Shown: in pieces, positions 27,423-36,815 of the stretch
Layout: every line of letters begins with the position of its first letter
How positions within the stretch are numbered: position 1 is the first letter of the stretch
From: Chromobacterium haemolyticum DSM 19808
Lineage (GTDB): Bacteria > Pseudomonadota > Gammaproteobacteria > Burkholderiales > Chromobacteriaceae
Assembly (NCBI RefSeq): GCF_000711885.1
Contig: NZ_JONK01000021.1
Coordinates: forward strand, 1-64,000
Reading direction: 5' to 3'
DNA length: 64,000 nt
Made by a program: the position numbers and the translations under genes
The notes under the pieces: model-generated
What the model was told of the DNA's origin: nothing
Database searches by the model: none
Seen by the model: only the letters and a program-made list of their open reading frames with translations

Positions 27423-28166
27423 TCAGTGCTGCAAGATCTTGGACAGGAAGTGACGAGCCCGCTCGGAGCGGCCGTCCAGATTGCCGAAGAACTCGTCCTT
27501 ATCGCAATCCTCCACGATGTGGCCCTGATCCATGAAGATCACGCGGTTGGCCACGCGGCGGGCAAAGCCCATCTCGTGGGTCACGCACATCATGGTCATG
27601 CCCTCGTGCGCCAACTCGGTCATCACGTCCAGCACCTCGTTGATCATCTCCGGGTCCAGCGCGCTGGTGGGCTCGTCGAACAACATCGCGATCGGGTCCA
27701 TCGCCAGCGCGCGCGCAATCGCCACCCGCTGCTGTTGGCCGCCGGACAACTGGCTGGGAAACTTGTCGGCGTGCGCTTTCAAGCCCACGCGGTCCAACAG
27801 CTTCAGGCCCTTGTCCCGCGCCTCGTCCTGGCCGCGGCCCAGCACCTTGACCTGAGCGATGGCCAGGTTCTCGGTGATGGACAGGTGCGGGAACAGTTCG
27901 AAGTGCTGGAACACCATGCCAACGCGGCTGCGCAGCTTGGGCAGGTCGGTTTTGGGATCGCCCACCGAGATGCCGTCGACAACGATCTCGCCCTTCTGAA
28001 ACGGCTCCAGCGCATTGACGCACTTGATCAAGGTGGACTTGCCGGAACCGGACGGCCCGCACACCACCACCACCTCGCCCTTGGCGACCTGGGTGGTGCA
28101 ATCGGTCAGGACCTGGAACTGTCCGTACCACTTGCTGACTTGCTTCAGGGAAATCATTGCGCTCAT
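27423..28166 (-). CDS. gltL: Glutamate/aspartate ABC transporter ATP-binding protein
   Basis: The 247-residue ATPase has Walker A GPSGSGKST, Q-loop MVFQHFELFPH, signature LSGGQQQR, Walker B AMLFDEPTSALD and the switch His THEMGF, all intact. It matches GltL/GlnQ-type polar amino-acid importers. The start overlaps the gltK stop by four bases. It is the last gene of gltIJKL. Confidence 0.92.
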   Translation of the reverse strand: MSAMISLKQVSKWYGQFQVLTDCTTQVAKGEVVVVCGPSGSGKSTLIKCVNALEPFQKGEIVVDGISVGDPKTDLPKLRSRVGMVFQHFELFPHLSITENLAIAQVKVLGRGQDEARDKGLKLLDRVGLKAHADKFPSQLSGGQQQRVAIARALAMDPIAMLFDEPTSALDPEMINEVLDVMTELAHEGMTMMCVTHEMGFARRVANRVIFMDQGHIVEDCDKDEFFGNLDGRSERARHFLSKILQH

Positions 28167-28837
28167 ACAGCCAACCTTTTTTGCATGCGCTTCACCAAAA
28201 GGGAAGCGCCGAAACTGATCACGAAATACACCGCGCCGGCAAATAGCAGGAACTCATGCGGCAAACCGACGACATCGCCCTTGGAGCGGGCGGTGTTCAG
28301 GAAATCCATCAAACCCACAGCGTACACCAGCGAAGTGTCCTGGAACAGAATGATGGACTGCTGCAGCAGCAAGGGCGTCATCTTGCGGAAGGCCTGCGGC
28401 AGGATCACCAGCCGCATCACCTGGCCGTAGTTCATCCCCAGCGCGTAGGCCGCGCCGGCCTGGCCCTTGGGGATGGCCTGAATGCCCGCGCGGACGATTT
28501 CGGAGAAATACGCCGCCTCGAACATCACGAAGGCCACCAGGCACGAGGTGAACGCGCCCACCGGTTCCAGGCTGCCGGTAATCCAGTTCAGCACCATCGG
28601 CACCACCAGATAGAACCAGGAGATCACCAGCAGCAAGGGGATGGAGCGGAAGTAATTAACGTAGAACTTGGCCAGCGGCGACAACACCCGGTGCTCGGAG
28701 AGCCGGGCCAGGGCCAGCAAGGTGCCCAACACCACGCCGCCCGCTACCGCCATCACCAGCAGTTTCAGGGTCAGCTGCATGCCTTGCCACAAACCCGGCA
28801 GCGCCGGAACGATCTGACTGAAATCCAATTCCATCAT
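28163..28837 (-). CDS. gltK: Glutamate/aspartate ABC transporter permease
   Basis: The 224-residue permease (same length as E. coli GltK) has about five helices and the EAA loop YFSEIVRAGIQAIPKGQAGAAYALGM, here in its usual HisM-type form, which contacts the ATPase. It pairs with GltJ to form the channel. ATG 28837 overlaps the gltJ stop by four bases, and its own stop overlaps gltL. Confidence 0.92.
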   Translation of the reverse strand: MMELDFSQIVPALPGLWQGMQLTLKLLVMAVAGGVVLGTLLALARLSEHRVLSPLAKFYVNYFRSIPLLLVISWFYLVVPMVLNWITGSLEPVGAFTSCLVAFVMFEAAYFSEIVRAGIQAIPKGQAGAAYALGMNYGQVMRLVILPQAFRKMTPLLLQQSIILFQDTSLVYAVGLMDFLNTARSKGDVVGLPHEFLLFAGAVYFVISFGASLLVKRMQKRLAV

Positions 28838-29574
28838 TTGCCCCCCATCATGCCGGGAATGCGCACGCGCCGCTCGATCCAGGCCATCAGCGTCATCAAG
28901 CTCATATTGAGCACGAAATAAATGATGGTGGCCAGGGTGAAGGCCTCAAAGATGTTGGCGGAGAACTCCGCGGTCTGCTTGGTTTGCGCCAGCAGCTCCA
29001 TCAGGCCGATTAGCGAAGCCACCGAAGAGTTCTTGAAAATATTCAAAAACTCGCTGGTCAGCGGCGGAATGATGATGCGGAAGGCCTGGGGCAACAGCAC
29101 GTGCCGGTAGGCTTGCGGCAAGGTGAAGCCCATCGCCTGCGCCGCGTTGCGCTGACCGCGCGGTAGAGCCTCGATGCCGGTGCGCACTTGCTCGCACACC
29201 CGCGCCGCGGTGAACAACCCCAAACACACCACTACCGACAGAAAGGCGGAAGTGGCCGGCGCCAGGTCCTGCTTGAACCAGGTTTGCGCACCCTCGGGCA
29301 GCAGATCCGGGATCAGAAAGTACCAGACGAACAACTGCACCAACAAGGGCACATTGCGGAACAACTCGACGTAGGCGGTGGCGATGCCCGCCACCCACCG
29401 GTTCGATACCGTGCGCATCACGCCCAGCACCGAGCCCAAAGCCAGGGCGATCGCCCAGCCGGCCAACGCCACGGCGATGGTCCAGCCCAGGCCGGACACG
29501 AACCAGTTCAGATAGATTTCGCTACCCACCCCGGTGGACTTGAAAAACACCATCCAGTCCCAGTGGTAATTCAT
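28834..29574 (-). CDS. gltJ: Glutamate/aspartate ABC transporter permease
   Basis: The 246-residue permease (equal to E. coli GltJ) begins MNYHWDWMVFFKSTGVGSEIY, characteristic of GltJ, and carries the ATPase-contact loop RVCEQVRTGIEALPRGQRNAAQAMGF in pieces. A 164-bp gap with two large hairpins separates it from the binding-protein gene gltI, unlike the overlapping J-K-L genes. Confidence 0.92.
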   Translation of the reverse strand: MNYHWDWMVFFKSTGVGSEIYLNWFVSGLGWTIAVALAGWAIALALGSVLGVMRTVSNRWVAGIATAYVELFRNVPLLVQLFVWYFLIPDLLPEGAQTWFKQDLAPATSAFLSVVVCLGLFTAARVCEQVRTGIEALPRGQRNAAQAMGFTLPQAYRHVLLPQAFRIIIPPLTSEFLNIFKNSSVASLIGLMELLAQTKQTAEFSANIFEAFTLATIIYFVLNMSLMTLMAWIERRVRIPGMMGGK

Positions 29575-29594
29575 GCTTCACTCCCACAACGCCA

Positions 29595-29626
29595 GCCCGC
29601 CGGCGCGCTCATCCGCGCCGGCGGGC
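29595..29626 (-). terminator. Intercistronic hairpin 2 between gltI and gltJ
   Basis: GCCCGCCGGCGCG and CGCGCCGGCGGGC form a perfect 13-pair stem with a six-base loop, just before gltJ. There is no T-run, so partial termination or protection from 3' decay is more likely than full termination. Confidence 0.65.
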
Positions 29627-29680
29627 CGCGGCCCGGCTTAAACGCCCGGCCACACACAAAGAAAGCGGGTACGGCCGCAC

Positions 29681-29718
29681 GCCCCGTGCTTCCCGCGAAA
29701 CGGCGGGGAGCACGGGGC
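29681..29718 (-). terminator. Intercistronic hairpin 1 between gltI and gltJ
   Basis: GCCCCGTGCTTCCCGC (29681-29696) pairs with GGCGGGGAGCACGGGGC (29702-29718) apart from one wobble. It lies 20 bp after the gltI stop. Together with hairpin 2 it probably sets a higher gltI mRNA level than gltJKL, as often found for binding-protein genes. Confidence 0.7.
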
Positions 29719-29738
29719 GGCGACGCGCCAACCGCGAC

Positions 29739-30644
29739 TTACATCTGCTCGGCAGACTTGTCGGTCGGCTTGGCGATCAGCTCCTTGAATTCATCGGACA
29801 TCGGGAAGTTCAGGTTCAGCCCCTTGGGCGGCACCGGGCTGGTGAACCACTTGGCGTAGATCTTGTTGACCTCGCCGGACTTGAAGGTGTTACTCAGCGC
29901 GGCGTCCACCACCTTCTTGAAGGCGGGATCTTCCTTGCGCAGCATGCAGCCGTAGATCTCGTAGGACTGCGCCTTGCCGGTGACCACCCAGTTGGCCGGG
30001 TTCTTGGCCTTGGCCATCTCGCCGTACAGCAGCGCGTCGTCCATCATGAAGGCCGCGGCGCGGCCGGACTCCAGCATCAGGAAGGATTCACCGTGATCCT
30101 TGGCCGAGATAATGTTCATGCCCAGCTTCTTATCGGCGTTCATCGCCTTGATCAGGCGCTCGGAAGTGGTGCCGGCGGTGGTCACCACGTTCTTGCCCTT
30201 CAGATCCGGGAAGTCTTTGATGCCGGAGGTCTTGGCGGTCAACAGACGGGTGCCGATTTCAAAGATGCCCACCGAGAACGCCACTTGCTTCTGACGCTCC
30301 ACATTATTGGTGGTGGAACCGCACTCCAGATCCACTGTGCCGTTTTGCACCAGCGGGATGCGAGTCTGCGACGTCACCAGATTGTATTTGACCTGCAGGT
30401 TCGGCATTTTCAGCTCTTTTTTCACCTGCTCAACCACTTTGTTGGCCAAATCCACCGAGTAGCCCACCGGCTTCTGGTTATTGTCGTAGTAGGAAAACGG
30501 AATGGACGCGTCGCGGTTGCCCAAAACGATCACGCCGGAATCCTTGATTTTCTTGAGAGTGCCGGTCAGTTCGGCGGCCATGGCCGGAGCGGCGCAGAAG
30601 GCGCCCAAAGTGGCGGCACAGATCAGGGTGGAGCGAATACGCAT
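29739..30644 (-). CDS. gltI: Periplasmic glutamate/aspartate-binding protein
   Basis: GltI captures glutamate or aspartate in the periplasm for GltJKL. It has 301 residues (E. coli 302), with signal peptide MRIRSTLICAATLGAFCAAPAMA in two runs and SBP_bac_3 features such as FSYYDNNQKPVGYSVDLANKV and VDLECGSTTNN. AAGGAG lies eight bases before ATG 30644. The 123-bp gap to ksgA upstream is the likely promoter site. Confidence 0.92.
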   Translation of the reverse strand: MRIRSTLICAATLGAFCAAPAMAAELTGTLKKIKDSGVIVLGNRDASIPFSYYDNNQKPVGYSVDLANKVVEQVKKELKMPNLQVKYNLVTSQTRIPLVQNGTVDLECGSTTNNVERQKQVAFSVGIFEIGTRLLTAKTSGIKDFPDLKGKNVVTTAGTTSERLIKAMNADKKLGMNIISAKDHGESFLMLESGRAAAFMMDDALLYGEMAKAKNPANWVVTGKAQSYEIYGCMLRKEDPAFKKVVDAALSNTFKSGEVNKIYAKWFTSPVPPKGLNLNFPMSDEFKELIAKPTDKSAEQM

Positions 30645-30767
30645 GAAGTTTCTCCTTTTTCACTTCCTGTGATAGACAGCCCCCGCCAACAAGGACGGGG
30701 ACAGACGACTCTTTGTAGTGCGGCGGGCGCTGAACGCCCGCTCGTGTTTTTTACTTTCAACGCCCTG

Positions 30768-31565
30768 TTACTGGCGTTTGGCCTTGAGGCCTTTCGCGCT
30801 CAGATAATTGGCCAGGCGGACGTAATCCCCCACCGGCAGGTTCTCCGGCCGCAGCCCGGGATCGAGCGCCAGCGCGGCGAAGCCATCCGCGTCCAGCAGA
30901 CCCTTCAAATTGTTCTTCAGCGTCTTGCGCCGCTGCGAAAACGCCGTGGTCACCACCTGCTCCAGCAGCGCCTCATCGTCGGCCACGCCGCAACGGCCCG
31001 GTGCCGGAATCATCCGCACCACGGCGGAATCCACCTTCGGAGGCGGCCAGAACGCTTCCGGCGGCACATGCAGGATGTTCTCCATTTCAAAGCGATACTG
31101 CAACATCACCGTCAATCGGCCGTAGTCGGCGGTGGACGGCTCCGCCACCATGCGTTCGATCACCTCTTTTTGCAACATGAAATGCATGTCGGTGACTTTC
31201 TGACCGTAAGTGGCCAGATGGAACAGCAGGGGCGTGGAAATATTGTAAGGCAGATTACCGACGATCTTCAGCTTGCCCTCCGCCACCGAGGCGAAGTCGA
31301 ACGCCAGCGCGTCCCCGGCATGAATGCTCAAACGCTCCGCCGGAAACTCCGTTTGCAAACGGCTGATGATGTCGCGGTCGATCTCCACCACATGCAGATG
31401 CTTGAGTGCAGCCAATAGCGGCTTGGTGATCGCGCCCAGTCCGGGGCCGATCTCGATGACCACATCGTCCGGCTGCGGATTCACCGCATGCACGATGTTG
31501 GCGATGACGCTGGCGTCCTGCAGGAAATTCTGGCCGAAGCGCTTGCGCGGAATATGTTTGTTCAT
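30768..31565 (-). CDS. rsmA: 16S rRNA dimethyladenosine transferase KsgA
   Basis: RsmA/KsgA dimethylates two adjacent adenosines near the 3' end of 16S rRNA. The 265-residue protein starts with [11 protein letters not shown], has SAM motif [11 protein letters not shown] and the catalytic NLPYNIS, and ends with a small helical domain ([15 protein letters not shown]). Its length is close to E. coli (273). It is upstream of gltI in the same orientation; whether they share a transcript is unclear. Confidence 0.95.
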   Translation of the reverse strand: MNKHIPRKRFGQNFLQDASVIANIVHAVNPQPDDVVIEIGPGLGAITKPLLAALKHLHVVEIDRDIISRLQTEFPAERLSIHAGDALAFDFASVAEGKLKIVGNLPYNISTPLLFHLATYGQKVTDMHFMLQKEVIERMVAEPSTADYGRLTVMLQYRFEMENILHVPPEAFWPPPKVDSAVVRMIPAPGRCGVADDEALLEQVVTTAFSQRRKTLKNNLKGLLDADGFAALALDPGLRPENLPVGDYVRLANYLSAKGLKAKRQ

Positions 31566-31741
31566 GAAATCTGCTAATCAGTACAAAGAACGGAGAAGCG
31601 CCGGACAGCTTGCCGTCGCGCCTCATTGTCGAAGTCAATTCTCAAGTTTTGGCCAATTGTCTGCCGATTGTAGGCTGCCCGACAAGAGCTAAAGCCGCCC
31701 CTGCGCCACAAATCTCACAATACATGCCAAACACTTGAAAA

Positions 31742-32923
31742 TCAGTGAGGATTTTCCCGAATCGCCGCGGCGGGCCGGGTCAGCCAACGGCACAATCCGG
31801 CCAACAGCAACACCATCGCGCCCAGCGCCCATTCGCCCGGCAACGGCAAAGCGGCCAGGCCCGCCGACACGCCGGCTGCGAACAACATCTGCCCGCAGCC
31901 CAACAAGGCGGCGGCGCGGCCGGCGCCCTGAGAGAACGGCGCCATCGCCATGCCGCTGGCCGGCCCCAATGTCCAGGCGAAGCCCACGCTCAGCACGCCT
32001 ATCGGCAACATATAGTGCCAAGCGCCCGGCAGGCCGGATAGCGACAACAACATGACCCCCGCCAGCAACATGATGTTGAGACCGTAGCGCAACATCGCTT
32101 TTTGACCAAAGCGGCCGATCAGCTTCAAGCCAAGGAAGCTGGCCGCCATCACCAAGAGGGCGTTGCCGCCGAACAGCAAACCGAAGGTGGTGGCGTCCAC
32201 CCCGCCGCGCTCAATCAGCACCGCCGGCGCCAGCGTCACATAGCTGACGATCAAAGCCAGCGCCGCGCAGCAGCAAGCCCCATAGCGGCGCAGCGCCTGC
32301 GTGGACAGCACTTGGCGCATGCTGATCGCCGGCCCTCTGTCGGCGCTGGCAACAGCGGGCCGGGTTTCCGGCATCTTCCAGGCCAGCCACGCCGCCGCCA
32401 GCACCGCGCTGCCTGCCAGCGCCAGGAAGCAGGACTGCCAGCCCCAGCGCACAGTCAGCCAGCCGCCCAGCAAGGGCGCCATCGCCGGCACCACGTTCAG
32501 AGCGGCATTGAGCAGGCTGTAGCGCTGCGCGGCGGCATTGCCGGAAAAACAATCTCGCACCAGGGTGAACGCGCACACCGAACTGGCGCTAGCGCCCAAG
32601 CCCTGCAGCGCGCGCAAGCCCAGAAAACCGCCCAGACTGTCGCTGCGGCTAGCCAGAAACGCGGCCGCGGCGTACAGCAGCAGGCCGCCCAAAGCCACCG
32701 GCTTGCGGCCTATCCTGTCCGCCAACGGGCCGAACAGCAACTGCCCCAGCCCCAGGCTGAAAATGAACACGCTGAGGCTGATCGCGACATCGGCCTGAAA
32801 ATGCAGCTGCATCGCCGGCATTGCCGACAGGTAAAGATCGATGCCCAAGGGATTGAACAAGATCAACAAGATGGCCGCCAAGGTAGCGGCGCGGGCAAAC
32901 GGAGAAGCGCTAGGGTTGGGCAT
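31742..32923 (-). CDS. Bcr/CflA-family multidrug efflux MFS transporter
   Basis: The 393-residue protein has 12 predicted helices. The DHA1 features include DLYLSAMPAM in TM1, GPLADRIGRKPV (motif A) and LRALQGLGASASSV...LVRDCF, typical of the Bcr/CflA group that exports drugs such as bicyclomycin with protons. I chose ATG 32923 (MPNPSASPFARAATLAAILL) because upstream codons lack membrane character; its ribosome site is weak. It is divergent from maf. Confidence 0.85.
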   Translation of the reverse strand: MPNPSASPFARAATLAAILLILFNPLGIDLYLSAMPAMQLHFQADVAISLSVFIFSLGLGQLLFGPLADRIGRKPVALGGLLLYAAAAFLASRSDSLGGFLGLRALQGLGASASSVCAFTLVRDCFSGNAAAQRYSLLNAALNVVPAMAPLLGGWLTVRWGWQSCFLALAGSAVLAAAWLAWKMPETRPAVASADRGPAISMRQVLSTQALRRYGACCCAALALIVSYVTLAPAVLIERGGVDATTFGLLFGGNALLVMAASFLGLKLIGRFGQKAMLRYGLNIMLLAGVMLLSLSGLPGAWHYMLPIGVLSVGFAWTLGPASGMAMAPFSQGAGRAAALLGCGQMLFAAGVSAGLAALPLPGEWALGAMVLLLAGLCRWLTRPAAAIRENPH

Positions 32924-33171
32924 CGGGGTATGACGACAGGGGATGGGGAAGCAAGCCGCCATGATACCGGGGAGAGCGCCCCGCCGCAGCAGGGCGCAGG
33001 AAAAAAACCCGCCTGGGCACCGCTTCCGCGCCTTTAAAAACAGCAAATTGACGCCATGTAACACGGACCGCGGCGGCCTGAAAAAGCCTGGCGCCTGATG
33101 GATTCGATGGTTGCGGCATCACGCGTCTGGTAACCTAGACAGCGACCGAAAGAACAAATGAGCAGACTATC

Positions 33172-33768
33172 ATGACCGCAAATGACACCCGGATTTACCT
33201 GTCCTCCGGCAGCCCTCGCCGCCGCGAAATTCTGGAACAGTTGGGCATGCACCTGGAGCGCATCCACGCCGATATCGACGAATCGGTGCGGCCCGGCGAA
33301 TCCGCCGTCGCTTACACAGAACGGCTGGCGCTGTCCAAGGCCGAGGCCGGCTGGCAGGTCGTGGTGTCTTGCGGACTGCCGTCCCGGCCCTTGCTGGCCG
33401 CCGACACCACGGTGGCGATGGACGGCGAAATCTTCGGCAAGCCGGAAAACGCCGACGACGCCCGCCGCATGCTGCGGGCCTTCTCCGGCCGCAGCCATCA
33501 AGCCATCACCAGCGTGGCGGTGCGCGAAGGCGACAAGGTGCGGCTCAAGACCTCGGTCACCGAGGTGTTCTTCCGCCCGCTCAGCGAGCAGGACATTGAG
33601 CGCTACCTGGACAGCGGCGAGCCTTTCGACAAGGCCGGCGCTTACGGCATCCAGGGCAAAGCCAGCGTCTTCGTCGAGCGCATCCACGGCAGCCACAGCG
33701 GCGTGATGGGCCTGCCTATCTTCGAAACCGCGGCGCTGCTGAGCGAATTCGGCTTCCAGTTTCCATGA
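33172..33768 (+). CDS. Maf-like nucleoside triphosphate pyrophosphatase (YhdE type)
   Basis: The 198-residue Maf fold has LSSGSPRRREIL (phosphate loop), ADTTVAMDGEIFGKP (metal/base contact) and FDKAGAYGIQG. The features match the dTTP/UTP pyrophosphatase subgroup, which hydrolyses canonical and modified nucleotides to monophosphates. Its stop overlaps the first possible ATG of rng (33765), an arrangement common in proteobacteria, so the two genes form one operon. Confidence 0.9.
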   Translation: MTANDTRIYLSSGSPRRREILEQLGMHLERIHADIDESVRPGESAVAYTERLALSKAEAGWQVVVSCGLPSRPLLAADTTVAMDGEIFGKPENADDARRMLRAFSGRSHQAITSVAVREGDKVRLKTSVTEVFFRPLSEQDIERYLDSGEPFDKAGAYGIQGKASVFVERIHGSHSGVMGLPIFETAALLSEFGFQFP

Positions 33769-33785
33769 GCGCCCGGGGGACCACC

Positions 33786-35282
33786 ATGCTGCATCAATCG
33801 ATACCCCTGCCGCGCGATCTGCCGCGCCCCAAGGAACAAATCCTAGTCAACATCACCCCGCAGGAAACCCGAGTCGCGGTGCTGGAAGACGCCGTGGTTC
33901 AGGAACTGCATGTGGAGCGCGCAGCCAGCCGCGGCATTGTCGGCAACATCTATCTGGGCCAGGTCAAGCGCGTGCTGCCCGGCATGCAGAGCGCCTTCAT
34001 TGAAATCGGCTTGGAACGCGCCGCCTTTCTGCATATCGCCGACGTGCTGGAACAGCGCCAGCACCCGACCGAACCCCAACGCATCGAGAAGATGCTGTTC
34101 GAGGGGCAGACCGTGCTGGTGCAGGTGATCAAGGATCCGATTGGCACCAAGGGCGCGCGTCTGTCCACCCAGATCTCGCTGGCCGGACGCTTCCTCGTGC
34201 ACTTGCCGCAGGAAGAGCACATCGGCGTATCGCAGAAGATAGACAGCGAAAGCGAGCGCCACAATCTGAAATCCAGGCTGGAAAAACTGTTACCGGCCAA
34301 CAGCCCGCGCGGCTACATCATCCGCACCAGCGCAGAGACCGCGCGCGACGACGAATTGGCCGCCGACATCGGCTACTTGTCCAAGCTGTGGTCCGACATC
34401 CGCCACAAATCCCAGCACCTTCCGGCGCAAAGCCTGCTCTACGAAGACCTCCCGCTGGCGGTGCGCGTGCTGCGCGACATGGTCAGCGGCTTCACCGACC
34501 AGGTGGTGGTGGACTCCACGGAAAACTACAGCCGCATGGTGGAGTTCGCCGAGCAATACGTGCAGATCGCCGTGGACAAGATAGAACGCTACAGCGGAGA
34601 ACGCCCGCTGTTCGAGCTGCATGGCATCGAGGCCGAGATCGACAAGGCGCTGGCGCGCCGCGTCAACCTGAAGTTCGGCGGCTATCTGATCATCGACCAG
34701 ACCGAGGCGATGACCACCATTGACGTCAACACCGGCGGCTTCGTCGGCAACCGCAATTTCGACGAAACCATCTTCAAGACCAATCTGGAAGCCACCCAGA
34801 CCATCGCCCGACAGCTGCGGCTGCGCAATCTGGGCGGCATCATCATCGTCGACTTCATCGACATGGACAACGACGAGCACCAATCCGCGGTGCTGGCGGA
34901 GCTGGCCAAGGCGATGGCGCGCGACCGTACCCGCGTCACCCTCAACGGCTTTACCAGCCTGGGCCTGGTGGAAATCACCCGCAAGCGCACCCGTGAAAGC
35001 CTGGCCCACGTACTGTGCGAGCCCTGCCCCACCTGTCAGGGCCGCGGCGAGATCAAGACCGCGCAAACCGTGTGCTACGAGATCCAGCGCGAGATTGTGC
35101 GCGAAGCGCGTCAGTTCGACGCCAAGGGTTACCGCATCCTGGCCGCGCAATCGGTGATCGACATGTTCATCGACGAAGAATCGCAAAGCCTGGCGATGCT
35201 GATCGACTTCATCGGCAAGCCGATCTCGCTGTCGGTGGAAGCCACCTACACCCAGGAGCAATTCGACGTCGTCCTGCTGTAA
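33786..35282 (+). CDS. rng: Ribonuclease G
   Basis: RNase G matures the 5' end of 16S rRNA and cleaves A+U-rich mRNA. The 498-residue protein has an S1-like N-terminus (RGIVGNIYLGQVKRVLPGMQSAFIEIG), catalytic Asp residues in TTIDVNTGG and IIIVDFIDM, and the zinc-link CEPCPTCQG. ATG 33786 has GGGGGA seven bases upstream and is preferred to ATG 33765, which overlaps the maf stop but has none. Both give a short N-terminal extension relative to E. coli (489 residues). Confidence 0.92.
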   Translation: MLHQSIPLPRDLPRPKEQILVNITPQETRVAVLEDAVVQELHVERAASRGIVGNIYLGQVKRVLPGMQSAFIEIGLERAAFLHIADVLEQRQHPTEPQRIEKMLFEGQTVLVQVIKDPIGTKGARLSTQISLAGRFLVHLPQEEHIGVSQKIDSESERHNLKSRLEKLLPANSPRGYIIRTSAETARDDELAADIGYLSKLWSDIRHKSQHLPAQSLLYEDLPLAVRVLRDMVSGFTDQVVVDSTENYSRMVEFAEQYVQIAVDKIERYSGERPLFELHGIEAEIDKALARRVNLKFGGYLIIDQTEAMTTIDVNTGGFVGNRNFDETIFKTNLEATQTIARQLRLRNLGGIIIVDFIDMDNDEHQSAVLAELAKAMARDRTRVTLNGFTSLGLVEITRKRTRESLAHVLCEPCPTCQGRGEIKTAQTVCYEIQREIVREARQFDAKGYRILAAQSVIDMFIDEESQSLAMLIDFIGKPISLSVEATYTQEQFDVVLL

Positions 35283-35288
35283 GCCGCC

Positions 35289-35999
35289 ATGTCATTCCGC
35301 CCGTTTCGTCTGGCGGCCCGGCTGCCGCGCCTGTTGTCCCGCGCGGCGCTGGGCCTGCTGGCGCTAATTTCGCTCTACCTGCTCGCCGCGCTGACGCTTG
35401 GGCTGCTCCCGGTCAACCGTGACTGGCGGCAGAGCGACGCCGGCATTCCGGTTTTCCTGGACAGCAATGGTGTGCACGCTGGCCTGCTGCTGCCGCGCAG
35501 CGGCCCCGGCATGAACTGGGACGAGACCTTCTCCCCAGAGCATCCGCGCGCCGGGCCCAATCTGGACAAACTGCCCTATGTGGGCATAGGCTGGGGCAGC
35601 CGCAGCTTTTTCCTGGAAACACGGGACTGGTCGGACCTCACCCCAGGCAAAGCGCTTTACGCCCTGTCCGGGCTGGACGGCGCCGTACTGCATGTGGAAT
35701 ATCTGCCGATGCCGCGCGAAGGCGCCGCCACTCGGCGCCTGATGCTTGCGCCGGAACAATACCGGCGGCTGGCCGGCTTCATCCAGGCCTCCGTCGCCCG
35801 CGACGCAATCGGAAAAGCCCTCTGGATGCAGGGCTATCATTATCATGATCAGGATGCGTTTTATCTGGCCAACGGCCGCTATAGCCCGTTGACCACCTGC
35901 AACCAGTGGGTGCGCGACGCGCTGGCGGCCAGCGGCGTGCGCACCGCCTGGTGGTCCCCATTCGACCACGCACTATTCTGGCAATTGAAAGACCGCTGA
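35289..35999 (+). CDS. DUF2459 (TIGR02117-like) protein
   Basis: The 236-residue protein has one N-terminal membrane segment (about 16-38) and a larger outer domain with FLDSNGVHAGLLLPR, YVGIGWGSRSFFLET and TTCNQWVRDALAASGV. The conserved His, Gly-Trp-Gly and Cys-Asn residues fit DUF2459. The Cys-Asn and His pattern recalls papain-like folds, but no activity is known to me. It starts seven bases after rng. Confidence 0.75.
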   Translation: MSFRPFRLAARLPRLLSRAALGLLALISLYLLAALTLGLLPVNRDWRQSDAGIPVFLDSNGVHAGLLLPRSGPGMNWDETFSPEHPRAGPNLDKLPYVGIGWGSRSFFLETRDWSDLTPGKALYALSGLDGAVLHVEYLPMPREGAATRRLMLAPEQYRRLAGFIQASVARDAIGKALWMQGYHYHDQDAFYLANGRYSPLTTCNQWVRDALAASGVRTAWWSPFDHALFWQLKDR

Positions 36000-36032
36000 G
36001 ACGATCGCCTCGGCGTAAGGGAGTTTCGCAAA

Positions 36033-36815
36033 ATGAACGAAGAAAACGGCGATCCGCTCTGGTTCGCCATCCGGCAGGAAGCCGAACAAGCCGCGCAAGA
36101 CGAGCCCATGCTGGCCAGTTTCCTGCACATGACCGTGCTGCGCCACAATACCCTGGAAGACGTGCTGGCCTTTCACCTGTCCAGCAAGCTCGCCAGCCCG
36201 GTGATGGACGCCCGCGCGCTGATGGAACTGTTCCGAGAAGCGCTGGACGCCGACCCGGCCATCAGCGCCGCCACGCGCGCCGACATCAGCGCCTGCTTCG
36301 ACCGCGATCCGGCCTGCGACAACTACTCCACCCCGCTGCTCTATTTCAAAGGCTTCCACGCCATCCAGTGCCAGCGCATCACCCACTGGCTGTGGCGGGA
36401 AGAGCGCAAAACCCTGGCGCTGTTTCTGCAAAACCGCATTTCCGAAGTCACCGGCGCCGACATCCACCCGGCCGCCCGCATCGGCCAGGGCGTGATGCTG
36501 GACCACGGCACGGGCGTCGTGGTGGGCGAAACCGCCGTCATCGGCGATAACGTCTCGATGCTGCAGGGCGTGACCCTGGGCGGAACCGGCAAGGAACACG
36601 GCGACCGCCATCCCAAGATCGCCGACGGCGTGCTGATCGGCGCCAACACCTCCATCCTCGGCAACATCCAGGTGGGCGCCTGCGCCAAGATAGGCGCCGG
36701 CAGCGTGGTGCTGGAAGACGTGCCGGCCCACACCACCGTGGTCGGCGTGCCCGCCCGCGTGGTGGCCCGCGCCTGCGAAGGCACCCCGGCGCTGGATATG
36801 GATCAGCGCGTATGA
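36033..36815 (+). CDS. cysE: Serine O-acetyltransferase CysE
   Basis: CysE makes O-acetylserine from serine and acetyl-CoA, the first step of cysteine synthesis. The 260-residue protein has the helical N-terminal half and a left-handed beta-helix of hexapeptide repeats. The catalytic region MLDHGTGVVVGETAVIG and the GGTGKEHGDRHP loop are intact. AGGGAG precedes ATG 36033. The stop overlaps the next ATG by four bases. Confidence 0.93.
   Translation: MNEENGDPLWFAIRQEAEQAAQDEPMLASFLHMTVLRHNTLEDVLAFHLSSKLASPVMDARALMELFREALDADPAISAATRADISACFDRDPACDNYSTPLLYFKGFHAIQCQRITHWLWREERKTLALFLQNRISEVTGADIHPAARIGQGVMLDHGTGVVVGETAVIGDNVSMLQGVTLGGTGKEHGDRHPKIADGVLIGANTSILGNIQVGACAKIGAGSVVLEDVPAHTTVVGVPARVVARACEGTPALDMDQRV

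Noticed and set aside
30723..30751. A plus-strand terminator (GCGGGCG, CTGAA, CGCCCGC then T-run)
   Set aside because: No plus-strand gene ends here; on the minus strand, where ksgA and gltI lie, no T-run follows, so a functional call is not supported.
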